Origin: Euphorbia lathyris
Lineage: Eukaryota > Streptophyta > Magnoliopsida > Malpighiales > Euphorbiaceae
Assembly: GCF_963576675.1 (NCBI RefSeq)
Contig: NC_088911.1
Span: 30,364,501-30,428,500 of the forward strand
DNA: 64,000 bases
Direction of reading: 5' to 3'
Part shown: in pieces, positions 10,696 through 25,844 of the stretch
Numbering within the stretch: position 1 is the stretch's first letter
How the letters are laid out: every line of letters begins with the position of its first letter
Notes under the pieces: model-generated
The model's input: the letters and a program-made list of their open reading frames with translations, nothing else
The model's database searches: none
What the model was told of the DNA's origin: nothing
Position numbers and translations under genes: made by a program

Positions 10696-12315
10696 ATGCG
10701 AATATTAGAGAGAGCCGTCCGTCTGAAACTTTCCCGGCAGATATGCAGTGGATATATAACGGCCAATCTCAACAACCTCGCCGTCGACGGGCAACTCCAC
10801 CAGACCAGTGATTTGGATAATGCAGGTCCGTCTTCTGGACAAAATGTGCAAAACCAAAATATTTCGTCTTTCAACAAAACACTTTCTTTCTATGTGCAAA
10901 ACCATCAAATTGAGCACGCCGAGGAGCTGTTCGATAAAATGCCTCTAAAAGATGTTGTTTCATGGAACACCATGTTATCCGCCTTTAGTAGAAGTAAAAA
11001 CCTATTAGCAGTCTATAAATATTTCCTCGAAATGCAAAGGTTCGGAATCATACCGAATGAGTACACAATCTCAATTGTGCTCAGCGCAGTTGTGGATATA
11101 AATTTCAATGTTCTCGTCCCTCAAATCCATGCTCATCTGATTTCAATAGGGCTTAATTCGAGTGTTTTCGTCGGCTCTGCTTTGGTAAGAGCATATGCTT
11201 CCATGGGAGATCAAATTGCAATAAATAGAGCATTCAATGAGATTTTGGTGAAAGATGTAACTTCTTGGAACGCACTGATTTCGAGTTATATGGAGTTGGG
11301 ATGTATGAGTGAAGCTCAAGGGGTTTTTGACACAATGTCTGAGAGGAATGTCATTTCTTGGACTATATTGATAAATGGGTACATTGCCAATAAAAGGATA
11401 AATAAGGCTAGGTCTATGTTCAACAAGATGAGTGAAAGAAATGTAGTTTCTTGGACAGTGATGATCAGTGGCTATGTACAAAATGAGAGGTTTTGGGACG
11501 CCTTGAAGCTGTTTCGATTAATGGTGGATTCCGGGACTAAACCTAATCAATTTACCTTATCAACTGTTTTAGATGCTTGTGCAGGGTGTTCTTGTCCTCT
11601 CACAGGGCAGCAAGTTCATTCTCTTATGTTGAAGGTTGGCGTACGCGACGATGTCATCTTATTGACTTCACTCGTTGATATGTATGGGAAATGTGGTTAC
11701 ATTGATGCTGCAATTTGTGTTTTTGAGTCTATAAAAAGGAAGAATGTGATGTCTTGGAATTCGATAATAGGAAGCTATGCTAGGCATGGACTTGCAACAC
11801 AAGCGTTGGAGCAATTCAAGAGGATGATTAGCAGTGGTTTTAGGCCGGATGAAGTTACATTTGTTAACTTGTTGTCAGCTTGTGCGCATGGAGGATTGGT
11901 TGAACAAGGTGAAGAGTACTTCCAATCAATGGGACCGAAGTATGGAATAAACGCAGAGCTTGAACATTATACGTGTATGGTGGACCTATATGGGAGAGCA
12001 GGTCAGATAGACGAAGCAGAAAAGGTTATAAAGAGAATGCCGTTTGAGCCCGATGTGATTGTCTGGGGTGCTTTGCTTGGAGCCTGTGGTTTACATTCAA
12101 GTTTGGAACTTGGTGAGTTTGCAGCAGAGGGAATTCACAAGCTGAAAAGAGATCATCCTGCAGCTTACTTAATGTTGTCAAAAATTCATGGTGAAAGAGG
12201 GGAATGGAATGGTGTAATGGAGTTGAGGCAATTGATGAAACATCGACGTATCCGTAACGAGAAGGCAGGTAGCTGGCTTCAAACTTACAGCAATACATAC
12301 CAGCCAGTTGTGTAG
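10696..12315 (+). CDS. Pentatricopeptide repeat protein, PLS class with E domain
   Basis: PPR proteins bind single-stranded organellar RNA; PLS-E members select C-to-U editing sites in chloroplasts or mitochondria, usually with a DYW partner. The intronless frame is open from an ATG at 10585 (576 aa), but I prefer the ATG at 10696 (539 aa): its N-terminus, MRILERAVRLKLSRQ, is arginine-rich and amphipathic like an organellar targeting peptide. Degenerate repeats run from about residue 60 (of the shorter form) to 450; recurrent signatures are KDVVSWNTMLSAFSR, RNVISWTILINGY, RNVVSWTVMISGYVQ and FRPDEVTFVNLLSACAHGG. The C-terminal E region begins VIVWGALLGACGLH and ends KAGSWLQTY; there is no DYW deaminase. 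A direct repeat AACGACACMRCTTACGTT lies just upstream of the start (about 10613-10651). The LINE ends about 130 bp upstream, so the promoter is short or LINE-derived. Confidence 0.9.
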   Translation: MRILERAVRLKLSRQICSGYITANLNNLAVDGQLHQTSDLDNAGPSSGQNVQNQNISSFNKTLSFYVQNHQIEHAEELFDKMPLKDVVSWNTMLSAFSRSKNLLAVYKYFLEMQRFGIIPNEYTISIVLSAVVDINFNVLVPQIHAHLISIGLNSSVFVGSALVRAYASMGDQIAINRAFNEILVKDVTSWNALISSYMELGCMSEAQGVFDTMSERNVISWTILINGYIANKRINKARSMFNKMSERNVVSWTVMISGYVQNERFWDALKLFRLMVDSGTKPNQFTLSTVLDACAGCSCPLTGQQVHSLMLKVGVRDDVILLTSLVDMYGKCGYIDAAICVFESIKRKNVMSWNSIIGSYARHGLATQALEQFKRMISSGFRPDEVTFVNLLSACAHGGLVEQGEEYFQSMGPKYGINAELEHYTCMVDLYGRAGQIDEAEKVIKRMPFEPDVIVWGALLGACGLHSSLELGEFAAEGIHKLKRDHPAAYLMLSKIHGERGEWNGVMELRQLMKHRRIRNEKAGSWLQTYSNTYQPVV

Positions 12316-12404
12316 TGTCCATATGGACCAGGATGGGACCGTTACAGAATCTCTTGCTCAGGAGTTCATCCGGCAAGTCACCAGATTCTTTCCATTCCGG
12401 GTGC

Positions 12405-12655
12405 CATCGCAGGAGATTACCAAATACCCATGCATCCTGATGACGCGGAGAAAACAGTTTTTGTTACTAGCAAAGACACATTTTGCTAAACATTTGTGCC
12501 CTTTGAGCTGAAAAATGTGGGTGCAACTTATGAGGGACATATTGGGGACAATGTTTATATATAGATGACATGGTTATGATGAGCGCTCAAGAAGAAGGCT
12601 ATGCTCGAGATCTGGAAACGGCATGTGCCATTTCTCAACGATATCAAGTCAGTTT
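12405..12655 (+). pseudogene. Ty3/gypsy reverse transcriptase fragment
   Basis: Ninety bases after the PPR stop, a plus-strand stretch matches the gypsy RT core: YQIPMHPDDAEKTVFVTSKD, then PFELKNVGATYEG, then, after a one-base frame change, YIDDMV, the catalytic Y-x-D-D motif. There are two in-frame stops and a missing segment between GATYE and the GDNVYIDD stretch. No LTR or neighbouring pol domain is visible. It lies in or next to the PPR 3' UTR. Confidence 0.75.
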
Positions 12656-13311
12656 TGTAATGACTTCTACTTGATAGTTTGATCACACATGACATTATTT
12701 GAAGTTGGAATGTTGCCAAAAGTGCTAAAACTGCACTGACCTCATGTTTTGTCTGTCTTCCTATATTTATAAAAGTATAAAATAAGTAATATGAAAAAAA
12801 AAAATTTAAATAACACCGACACTGATTTAACATACAATAAAATATTAATCAATCCTTATTTTATTGAGAAAATAAATTTTATATCCTCCTCGAAGCATTA
12901 CCCAAACATAAGCGACTGACTCTATGATGAACCCCAGAATTCATATAATAACTTATCATAGTTCCATAAAAAGAAATGGCAGTCTGTCTACCAATCTGAC
13001 AGAGAGTAGCTGTTTGCTCACATTCACACATTCCATTTATCAAACGTTTACTAAACTTTAATATCAATGGAACCACGTCCAAAAATTAATGTAGTAATGC
13101 TAAGGGTACAACTGAAAACGATCATAACTAAACCTACTATTTGAAAGAAATACAAGGAAGAATTCGAACAGCTGGGCAGTAACCAAGTGAGACACAATTG
13201 TGGCCTTTTTGATACAATAGCAATCGCAAGCACCATCTGACCGTCACCAGCTAGTAAGATATTGGAATAATAATAAACCGAATTCAACAGCATACACGGA
13301 CTGTATCCACG

Positions 13312-17424
<4,113 letters not shown>

Positions 17425-17600
17425 CCAAATCCCAGAAAACCCTAATCGGAGAGAGCCGTGGTAGACTCGATTAGACGGACTTGGATCCGAATCTATAAGA
17501 ACAGACTAGATGATATTGGATGCTAAATCAGCATAAACCCTAAAAAAAGGAGGGAGCAAGAGAAAAAAGGAGAGACGGCAGCTGAGCCTCGTGTTGTTAT
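17425..17600 (-). promoter_or_regulatory. 5' leader and proximal promoter of the helicase gene with two telo-box motifs
   Basis: AAACCCTAA occurs at 17437-17445 and 17535-17543, about 13 and 110 bp upstream of the helicase ATG (plus-strand sense; TTAGGGTTT on the gene's strand). Telo-boxes are typical of plant promoters for ribosome-biogenesis and RNA-processing genes, which fits this gene. The transcription start is not resolved. Confidence 0.45.
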
Positions 17601-17854
17601 ATAGCTGGTACGTTGGTACATGAACTGTCGAGATTTTGCTGATTAGTCCCTAAAGTGTTCTCTTTTGAAGGGCTTACTTTTGGGCCCTCAATATTTTTCT
17701 CGTTTACATTCAAGACTTTAAGCCCAATACTCTTTTTTAATTTTTCTTTTTTTAATAGAAGGTAAGCCCAATACTTCTGTTTTTTTGGTTATGGTAGACA
17801 AAAATTCATTAGGGTAAATTACACTTATCATCAATAATAAATCTATAGAATTAG

Positions 17855-18474
17855 TTTACACGCCTGAGGAAATATTTCAAACCGCCACGGCTGAACTGAC
17901 GGCTTGGGAGGCAGTGCAAAGACATCACCCTGATCAACAAAATCAATACACGAGTGCTTTGTGTAAATGGAAGAAACCGGTTGCAGGCTGCTACATCTGT
18001 AACGTCGATGCAGGGGTAAATGGGTTAAATGATTTCTGCTCTTTTGGTTTCCTTTTACGCGACTATCAGGGGCGATGCTTTGCGGCAAGCATGGGTTACC
18101 TTGCTGAGATAACGGATCCACCTTTGGCTGAGGCAATGGCAATCCGCGAAGCGCTATCATGGATCAAGAATTATAACTTAAGCCATGTTGAAGTTCAGTC
18201 CGACTGTCTGATGGTGGTACGGGCTATTCAGCTCCAAAAAAGTCAATTATCTTATTTATCTGATGTGATACGTGAGTGTTGTGATTTGTTGCGAGATTTG
18301 AACTCCTGTTCGATCTCTTTTATTAAACGATCAGCGAATTTAGCAGCCCATAGCCTAGCTAAAGCTGTTACTTCTAGTTCTGTTCGTGGTGAGTGGGTCT
18401 GTCCACCACCGTTTATTATTGATGTGTTATCTTCTGATTTAAGTTAATAAAAGTTGTTGTTTGTTTCAAAAAAA
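17855..18474 (+). mobile_element. 5'-truncated LINE: RNase H tail
   Basis: ATCTATAGAATTAG flanks the insert exactly (17841-17854 and 18475-18488), and the insert ends in an A-run (18468-18474). An open frame running to 18447 encodes the LINE RNase H-like domain: CNVDAGV, GFLLRDYQGR, EAMAIREALSWI, VQSDCLMVV and FIKRSANLAAHSLAKA. The acidic positions are preserved and there is no internal stop, so this is a fairly recent, very short insertion. It is a fragment, not a gene, although such domains are often mis-annotated as host RNase H proteins. Confidence 0.9.
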
Positions 18475-18776
18475 ATCTATAGAATTAGGGGTATAATTTG
18501 TTTAAGTTCACTGATTTATTTAATTTCACTACAAATTCAAATTGTATTGTCAACTGAGTCCCAACAACTCGTGGAAGTATAATTTGGGTAAATTATATAC
18601 GTGGTGTACAACTTTTACCTGTTTTCACACTTTGATGTCTAACCAAAAAAATTTCACACTAAAGTATACAACCTTTTGGTAACCTCCCACTGAAGTGCAC
18701 CGTCGATAAAAATAACTGGTCAACGCAAGTCAACGTTGCCACGTCAGCCCACTTTAAAAGTCAAAAATTCACACCC

Positions 18777-19415
18777 CTAATATGAAATTATTAAAATACT
18801 CTCATCCCTTCCAAATTGAAAAAATAAACCCACTCCCTCTCTCCTTGTCATCCCGTCCCGCACAAACTTCCACGAATTCACCTTAAACGGTGGCAGCGGC
18901 GGAGGCGGTGGAATTGGATTAAGCGGTGACAAATTTCCAATTTCCACATTCTCTTCCGCGCCAATGAAACCACTGGTTCTCACTAATTTAGGAGGTTTAT
19001 GCATCGTCACTACTACTACTTGCACTATGGTTCTCGATCCCCTAAAAGACGAAGTAACTGGTCGAGGTGGCGGCGGAGGAGCTGGAGATAAATGTGCTTT
19101 CTTAGCTCTGCTTTTCTTTGTAGAGAAGAGATTTTGGAGGAAATGTGATGGTGGCGGTGGCGGTGGAGGTGGTGGAGCCGGAGATGGTGGCGAAATCGAA
19201 GATTGATAGAATGAAGATTGAGGATCGAATAAGCTCTCGAGATTTTCGACACTCTTTTGTCTCTGCTTCTTTTTCTTTTTCCTGAACGGAGTCATTAGTA
19301 GATTCTTACCTCTCTTTTTCTCATTCTTAGTGAAAACCGGTGGCGGTCGAGTCGTCATCGGTGGCGGAGAAGGTGGTGTTGTTTTCAAATCCTTCACCTC
19401 AACACCCTCTAGCAT
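18777..19415 (-). pseudogene. Captured proline-rich gene fragment inside the MULE
   Basis: A 212-codon frame with runs of prolines (APPPPPPPPPSHFLQNLF, PAPPPPPRP, NPIPPPPPLPPF) separated by lysine-rich blocks (FTKNEKKRGKN, FRKKKKKQRQK, STKKSRAKKAH). The order of poly-proline, HFLQNLFSTKK, and a terminal PFKVNSWKFVRDG is reminiscent of plant hydroxyproline-rich proteins of unknown function that end in a similar W-K-F-V-x-D-G-D-F-V-R block; here the match stops at VRDG and the frame runs on into the terminal inverted repeat. GC content is much higher than in the flanks. There is no signal peptide or transmembrane segment. I infer a transduplicated host fragment, not a working gene; whether it is transcribed cannot be told. 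Confidence 0.5.
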
Positions 19416-20001
19416 GAGATTTTAAGTCTCAAGTATCTACCATTTTTTAACTATTTGATCTCATTTTGAACCCAGAAATCCTTGGTATCGTATATGAAAA
19501 AATATGTTTGGGGAACTGAAAGACCGAAGATTTATAGAGCAGTATTTCAAAGGAATCTAGTGTTCAAGTAAACTCAATGATGAACTGTTGGACAAAACAA
19601 AAGGGATATCTCGTCATATCTGTGAGGTTCAAAGATGGTTTTTTGGAATTTGAACAGGTGAGCTTTCTGAGATTTATTGCTTTTCAGACATCTATTGTTT
19701 TGACATTAGCAGTGAGAAAATCTAATACTTCTCTTGCACTCACAATTCTTATCATCGGGCTTGCAAGGTGAGGGAAGATGGATTGTTTCGATAACCTTGC
19801 TCCTTGGATTGAAAAGTTGGAGAGATGAGATACAGAAAAATGAAGGGAATGAGGGAGTGAGTTTACTTTTTTCAATTTGGAAAGGATGAGGCTATTTTAG
19901 TAATTCCATATTAGGGGTGTAATTTTTTTACTTTTAAAGTTGTCAAAATGCCGGCGTGGCAACTTTGATTTCCATTGACCGATCATTTTTATCGGTCGTA
20001 C

Positions 20002-22470
20002 TGTAGGAAAATAGACAAGCCTAGGCGTAGCGGAATAATAAAATTTTATCTATTTTATATATTTCATTTTTCCAAGATCTGTTAATTGTTATTTCATATA
20101 AAGAGGGATAGAAAGTAATACCTTCAGTGAAGAACTATCTACGGTTGCAAACGAAGTGCCCACAACTTCTTATTATCAATCCGTGAGCAACGAATGTTTT
20201 TGTTCAACACAGAAAAACAAAACTAATCAGTAATCAACCTTTAAAGTATAGAAATCGCAATGATTGCCTCTAACAGAAATCGATACGAGATCAAGGAGGG
20301 AGTAAAAAATAAAGTAAATTAGCCGAGACGATGACGGAACGATTCCTCCTCTTATTCTTTGTGTGTTGGCCGAATTTCCTAGGCTAGGGAGTCTATTTAT
20401 AGACTTCTCAAAACCCTAGTCCTAGTTGTGTTAGGTAATTAATTAATTAGGATCTTATTCCGAATATGATTCCTAATTAGATAATTAAATAATCACTTTA
20501 CTATTATCTAAATAATAACTAATTATATCTAGATAATTATTATTAATCAAATTAATAATTAATTAATGTTAGGGATAATTAATTAGAGTTTCAATCACAT
20601 AAAAACTTCTAATTAATATTATCAGATAATCATTTAATTTAATTCATAACCATAATCGACCTCCTTTGGGCTGGACTAAGGCGAACACAGATGCGTCGGT
20701 TTCCAACGGCACATCGGGCTATGGCGGGATCTTCAGGAACGAAGCAGGGCACCCGGTCGGAGCTTTTGCTGCTGTTTCTGATTTGCCATTTGCGCATCTG
20801 GCCGAGCTAAAAGCGGCAATGCAAGCTATCATCTTCGCGAGGCACAACGGCTTTAATCCGCTTTGGATTGAAAGCGATTCAACCTACGTTGTAAGGCAGA
20901 TCCGTTATCGAGTGAAGGTGGTACCCTGGATTTTAAAAGATGATTGAGAAGACTGTCTTGATAACTTAGAGCAAATGCAGGTCGTAGTGTCCCATATCTT
21001 TCGTGAGGGCAACAAAGTGGCAGACTACCTAGCCAATCTGGGAAGGGCCAGTCAAACGAATCAATGGTGGGAGAACGCCCCTCCAGTTTGTTCAGAATTT
21101 ATTTGTGAGAATGTTAACGACCATCCTGTTTATCGGTTTGTTTAGTTTTTGGTTTCGATTCTTTTGTAAACTTTTATTTTTCTTTTTTAATAAAGCAGGT
21201 TCGAGGTTTTCAGTGTCGCAGCGGGTGCCAACCTAGTTGGGATTCTCTGTTCTGTAACCTCCACACCTAGTTCTAATAAAAAAAATCATAACCATAATCA
21301 AATTATAATTATTAATCAAATTAATTTATCCCCTAATTAATATACAAATTTCGGCCCATATATACATGTCTCACTAATTACATTTTCGTCCTCCGATTCC
21401 AAGTCCCATATGCGACCCATTAGGTTCTTTATTGCCACTAGCCGTATATATCCTTTGAATTATTCATCATGATTAATTCCAACATATATATAACGGAATA
21501 CTATCGCGAGCTGTTATTAGCAGAACCTATGATATTCCCCCAGAGCAATTAAGAAGTCAGGTTGATAACTGACGTTAACCTTTCTGCATTAGGTACAGTA
21601 TAATATGATCCTTCATCAACTATATCATGTAGGTCAATTCCTTATAACCATGGAACGTGTCAAGGTTACATATAACGAAGAGTCCGGTTTTACTTGTACA
21701 GGTTGAATTCACTCTGAAAAGATAAGTTAAGTGAAATGTTCATTTCTACTCTTAACTCTATCACCTTGCAAGGATTTCAGTCAATTCACCACAAGCGGCC
21801 ATTTGGATATATCTCCCACTTATCGGGAGTGACGAATGCTCAATCTGACATTAACTATTCTGCAATTACTTTGTGTGATACCCAACCCTGCTCTTACACA
21901 CCCCAGGCTCTCACCTGTTGGATCATGCTCGCACAGAATCAAAGTATCAGACTCCATAATCCAGAATCACTAATTAACGAATGTTTGAGTCTGAGGATTA
22001 GTTATACCTACTAATACCAATGAGATGAACAGTTGACACATTAGATAAACCAATCCATTCTGTTATCTCAAGTCGGGTCCCAATCCTAATGAACTCCTTC
22101 ACCGGATCCATGTAACTGTCTAGATATCTGAATATCTAAAGCTTGTGAGATCAGCTTTCTGTCTCGACAGAAAACACTGTTACATGCAAGTCTCAACAGT
22201 AATATGCCAACCCCTATAACATATTACTTGACTTGGGTTAACTTTAAGTCTATTGGTCTATTATAAAGTACAGTCTCACTTCATGCTTGTATGAACACTT
22301 TATAACTACTTAAATAAACTTAGGGTTACTTTCTTTATAAAAGATTTGTGCTTTTATATATAGTTACATTTTAATGCTATATATCTGATTAAACAAATGA
22401 TCAAATAAATAATTTATTCATTAATATTAATATCCTAAAACAATTGTCTTTAGGACACTAAACTCCAACA
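20002..22470. mobile_element. Solo LTR (about 1.8 kb, probably copia) in the MULE right arm, itself carrying a LINE
   Basis: It begins TGTAGGAAAATAGACAAG, ends AAACTCCAACA, and is flanked by CGTAC (19997-20001 and 22471-22475). The 5-bp duplication and TG...CA ends identify an LTR. No gag/pol, primer-binding site or second LTR is visible; the only coding sequence inside is a later LINE insertion (20658-21285). Excising 20002-22475 rejoins the MULE inverted repeat, confirming the boundaries. Confidence 0.85.
20658..21285 (+). mobile_element. 5'-truncated LINE tail nested in the solo LTR
   Basis: TCATAACCATAATC flanks the insert (20644-20657 and 21286-21299), with an A-run before the right copy. 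It encodes an RNase H-like domain from about 20660 to 21145: TKANTDASV, GYGGIFRNEAG, AELKAAMQAI, IESDSTYVV and IFREGNKVADYLANLG. One TGA stop at about 20945 interrupts it. The sequence is GC-richer than the AT-rich LTR around it and belongs to a different LINE lineage from the 17.9-kb copy. Confidence 0.9.
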
Positions 22471-22871
22471 CGTACACTTTAGTGGGAGGTCGCCAAAAGG
22501 TTGTATACTTTAGTTTGATTTTTTTTTTGTTATACACCAAAGTGTGAAAACAGATAAAGGTTGTACACCACATATGTAATTTACCCAGTATAATTTGTCT
22601 CCACCAATTAGTTAAATAAATATCGCTTTCGTCTCAAAACATAAATCACATTATCATTTTGGTAGGTCTTATTTTATAAAAAAACTAATAATTTTTCTAT
22701 CTTCCTAATATACTCTTCATTTATTGTACATATAAATTAGTGAAAAATTATAAAAATAAATCTTCTAATTTTGTGTATTTGCAATGACATCCATATGATT
22801 TAGAAGTTTTTCAACATATGTTTAAGATTTCTTCAATTTGCAAAGATAAATTTTTTAACGAAAACCATTAG

Positions 22872-24420
22872 GTTTTTTTTATAAGGGAATGATGAACGCT
22901 CCAAAACGACAAAGAAATAAAAAAAGACTAACAACGAACTAAACAAGAGAAAATTATTCCACACAAATCATAATAAAGAAAATAAATTAAATCATGGATG
23001 TCTGTAGGCAGCATATCACGCTCGTGATAACCTAATGAACACGTTCTTGTAAACTTTCCCATCCAATCATCTATCATATTCACTTCACGACACGACTGCA
23101 CCACAATCACCTCACAATCCCAATCTCTTGAGATCGACGACACTCATAAAGCATCTAGAAGAGTCTGGCCAATTAGGACTCGATATCATTAAAGATGTGA
23201 ACCATGGTAAGAGATATCACGCGCTAAAAAACCATGCCGCTGAGCCAAATCCAACCCAAAATATAGCCCTTAGAGCTCAGCAAGAACAACAGTGCAACTG
23301 CCCAAATTAAGAACAAAAACATCAAATCACTAATGATAGGTTCATAACGTATATGTCAATTCAAGGTTATAAGACGAGATAGAATTGAGATGAAGATAAC
23401 CTGAATATAACAACTTAAAATTGAATAAGAAGGGATGAAAGACAAACCAATGTTTAGCTCCTTGATGAATGGAACGAAATAACTTCAATAGAACTAAAGT
23501 AAAATGAAATATAAACTAAAACGGAATGGAGACAGAAGTGTATTGTAATGTAAATCTAAGTTATGTTAACTAATTGATACTATTATAATGATGAAAACTC
23601 CTATTTATAATGCTCTTGGTCTTCCTCTGATCTTATTAGGTCTTCTAGCCCCCTTTCTGATCGGAATAAAGTGGATTAAGTCAGATAAGATCGAACCTAT
23701 TGGAGTAGAGTTTCGATAGGAAGCAATTCTTATTTCTGCCATAGCTCGCCGAGCTGCTATGACCAGCTCGCCGAGCTACCTGGGTATTTCGTATTCTTCG
23801 AAGGTTGACTTCTCTATCCTTGGTTGAATCTGAACTATGGCTCCTCGTCGAATTAATATTCCAGCTCACCGAGTTGCTTTTATAGCTCACCGAGTTGCAC
23901 TTATGACTTTTATCCTTTTCACTCCTTTTAAGGTCCGATTGTACATAAAATAACTCGAAAATCTTATCATATAAATATAAGGCAAGACACTATAAACCAG
24001 AGAAAAACAATGAGAAAAACATATAAATAGTGCTATACTATACTCTAAGACTTTGTATAAAATGATGATAACAACTAACCAATATTATCCCTAATAACCC
24101 CCAACACTAAGGTTACCTTACAAGCCCTATCACAGTTCACTTTGATCCACCATGCACCTGAAGGCTTCTAGCCCACCAAAACCTCCTTATAAATCAATCT
24201 AGAGAGAGCTAAAAGATTAAAAAGCCTCGATAAATTAAGTTGCTTGAGCTCTAAGAAACTTAATACCATACACATTAAACTCACGAGTCTTGCCAAAGAC
24301 ATTGTCACTCCTCCATTTCCAATTCTAAAACAACATAGTTCCAAACATAACAAACCAATATATTCCATTCGACATCACATTCAACATGAGATTCATAAGA
24401 CCCAACCCCTAAACTTCCCA
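22872..24420 (-). mobile_element. Decayed LINE tail split by a solo LTR
   Basis: A T-run at 22872-22880 marks the poly(A) end. On the minus strand the RNase H domain can be traced through many stops: around 24160 (KPSGAWWIKVNCD), then, after the solo LTR, 23200-23300 (LGSCTVVLAEL, GLYFGLDLAQRHG) and 22928-23143 (RDWDCEVIVV ... CSLGYHERD). The order matches the RNase H region of the 36.8-kb LINE, whose C-terminus has ERCLGYHECENPP, so the two belong to the same lineage, this copy being older. Left and right limits are approximate. Confidence 0.7.
23334..24106 (-). mobile_element. Solo LTR (773 bp) with repeated near-palindromes
   Basis: On the minus strand it starts TGTTGGGGGTTATTAGGG and ends AACCTATCA, with CTAA on both sides (23330-23333 and 24107-24110). 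It separates two consecutive parts of a LINE RNase H domain, which supports the boundaries. It carries the odd-centred palindrome AGCTCGCCGAGCT at 23743-23755 and 23765-23777, and the variant AGCTCACCGAGTT at 23863-23875 and 23884-23896. Confidence 0.7.
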
Positions 24421-25449
24421 TAATAAAAACTATCTATGGAATTACTAAGAATTATATTTGCATATTTAGAAGAATAGAAAAAATACAGAACATGAAGTCT
24501 AGTATGAGTCGTGGATGAGGTCGCACTTTTTAAAACGTTCACGACACTACCTCAAATATGTGTAAATACACTATCAGTCGATTTCCTCGAGGATAAAACA
24601 GCCATGTCAATCTGTAAATCGATTATGATATGCACGATTTAGAATTGTTTAATAACCACTAAGGGTTAAGAAAAAATTGCTCAAAAGATTTTCGAAATTG
24701 AAAAGAACGTGTTTTCTCTACAAAAGTTTGTTTCAAATATTTAAGGAAGAAAAAAAGAATGTGCATAAACTTTTTCTTAATAGGAGATTTCTCTAGGAAA
24801 AAATCAAGTTTATTGAAACTCATCATTTAAAAATGTTTTTACTCATTAAAAAGATAATAATCATATAATTTTTTTTTAAATAATTAATAAAAAAATTAAA
24901 ATAAATTAATACAAAAACAATTATTCAATTAAATGAAAAAATTCTCTAAAAATAAAAATGTATACACTACACCCCAGCATACCATCCTTGTGTAGCCAAG
25001 CTCGGGTCAATCCGAACTGTTGGTCGAATGGATGACGACAGTCACATATGTGTGTGTGATATTGAAAGGTCAAACAAGCAACCATATTGGTCATCTCCCT
25101 TCTACAAAAGTGGGTACCTCTTGGACACACTCCAATGGTATGAGGCGCCACCTTATAAACTCTTCTTACAAATGATAAGTTTTCTATGTGGGACTTTTAA
25201 CACTTGTTTGATCTCATATGGGACTCTAATGGGTTTATAAATAGGCTTTAGACACTTAGTCAAATTTTATTAAGTCCCAAATTTTGGTCAAACCCAATAT
25301 CCGCCACTTGAATTTTTAAAACATTTCATTGTGCATCAACTTCAAAATGCAAGACCGAGCATAAACAAAGACATCTTTCAACTTGAACATTTATATAGTG
25401 ATTACAACTTAGATTTTACTAGAGTGACATATAATCTTAAAATCTATCT
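24421..25449. other. Unassigned AT-rich sequence, probable transposon debris
   Basis: No coding sequence. The stretch around 25000-25300 (CGGGTCAATCCGAACTGTTGG, then repeated TGGGACT blocks and a TTTATAAATAGG box) has the look of an old LTR or promoter-like repeat, but I found no matching second copy or target-site duplication. Confidence 0.35.
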
Positions 25450-25835
25450 CTAACATTGTATCACGACAAACCTTTTTAGAGCATAGTTAAAAAAGCTCGT
25501 GTTTTTATAGTCATGCACGTCTATCCCGATATAGTGAACGCTCTATAATTTTTTACCAAACTTCATAAGGAGTGGTCATACTCCTATATTCACATAGGTG
25601 TCTAATAGTTCCTATGCCATTTTTAGATTTATAATAAATGCATTTATCACTTTCATTCACTTTGAAGCCATGTGAGATATATAATGAGGTTGTCAAACTT
25701 TTCATGTCATTTCTTAACTTCTTATTTCAAGCCATACAAAGATTTATCTAATTTACACATTTTATGAGCTTGATCAGGAACAACAAAGCCTTCAGTAATC
25801 ACCATTCAAAAAGGCAGTTTTAACATCCATTTAAT
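25450..25835 (-). pseudogene. Decayed copia reverse transcriptase fragment
   Basis: Read on the minus strand from 25835: HQMDVKTAFLNGD, then after stops KLDKSLYGLK and KWHEKF, the ordered motifs of copia RT. Multiple stops and frameshifts are present. A LINE RNase H fragment in the opposite orientation abuts its upstream side. Confidence 0.65.
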
Positions 25836-25844
25836 GTACAACAA

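Larger units (their letters stand above)
18586..22586. mobile_element. Pack-MULE-like Mutator element, interrupted by a solo LTR
   Basis: The ends are GGGTAAATTATATACGTGG and, inverted, GGGTAAATTACATATGTGG, with a 10-bp duplication, AGTATAATTT (18576-18585 and 22587-22596), typical of MULEs. The terminal inverted repeats are long, about 230 bp. The left one runs 18586-18815. The right one is split: the inner part at about 19885-20001 and the outer part at 22476-22586, separated by the solo LTR. Without that insert the element is about 1.5 kb. It has no transposase; its interior carries a proline-rich coding segment on the minus strand that looks captured from a host gene. Confidence 0.85.

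Noticed and set aside
17914..18447. Host RNase H-like protein gene
   Set aside because: The open frame lies in a segment with an A-tail and a 14-bp target duplication; it is a truncated LINE, not a host gene.
18964..19206. Glycine-rich protein on the plus strand
   Set aside because: The glycine runs are the antisense of the proline runs in the minus-strand frame; no start context or homologous family supports it.
23743..23896. CRISPR-like repeat array
   Set aside because: The four repeats are only 13 bp, unevenly spaced, of two types, and lie in a plant solo LTR.
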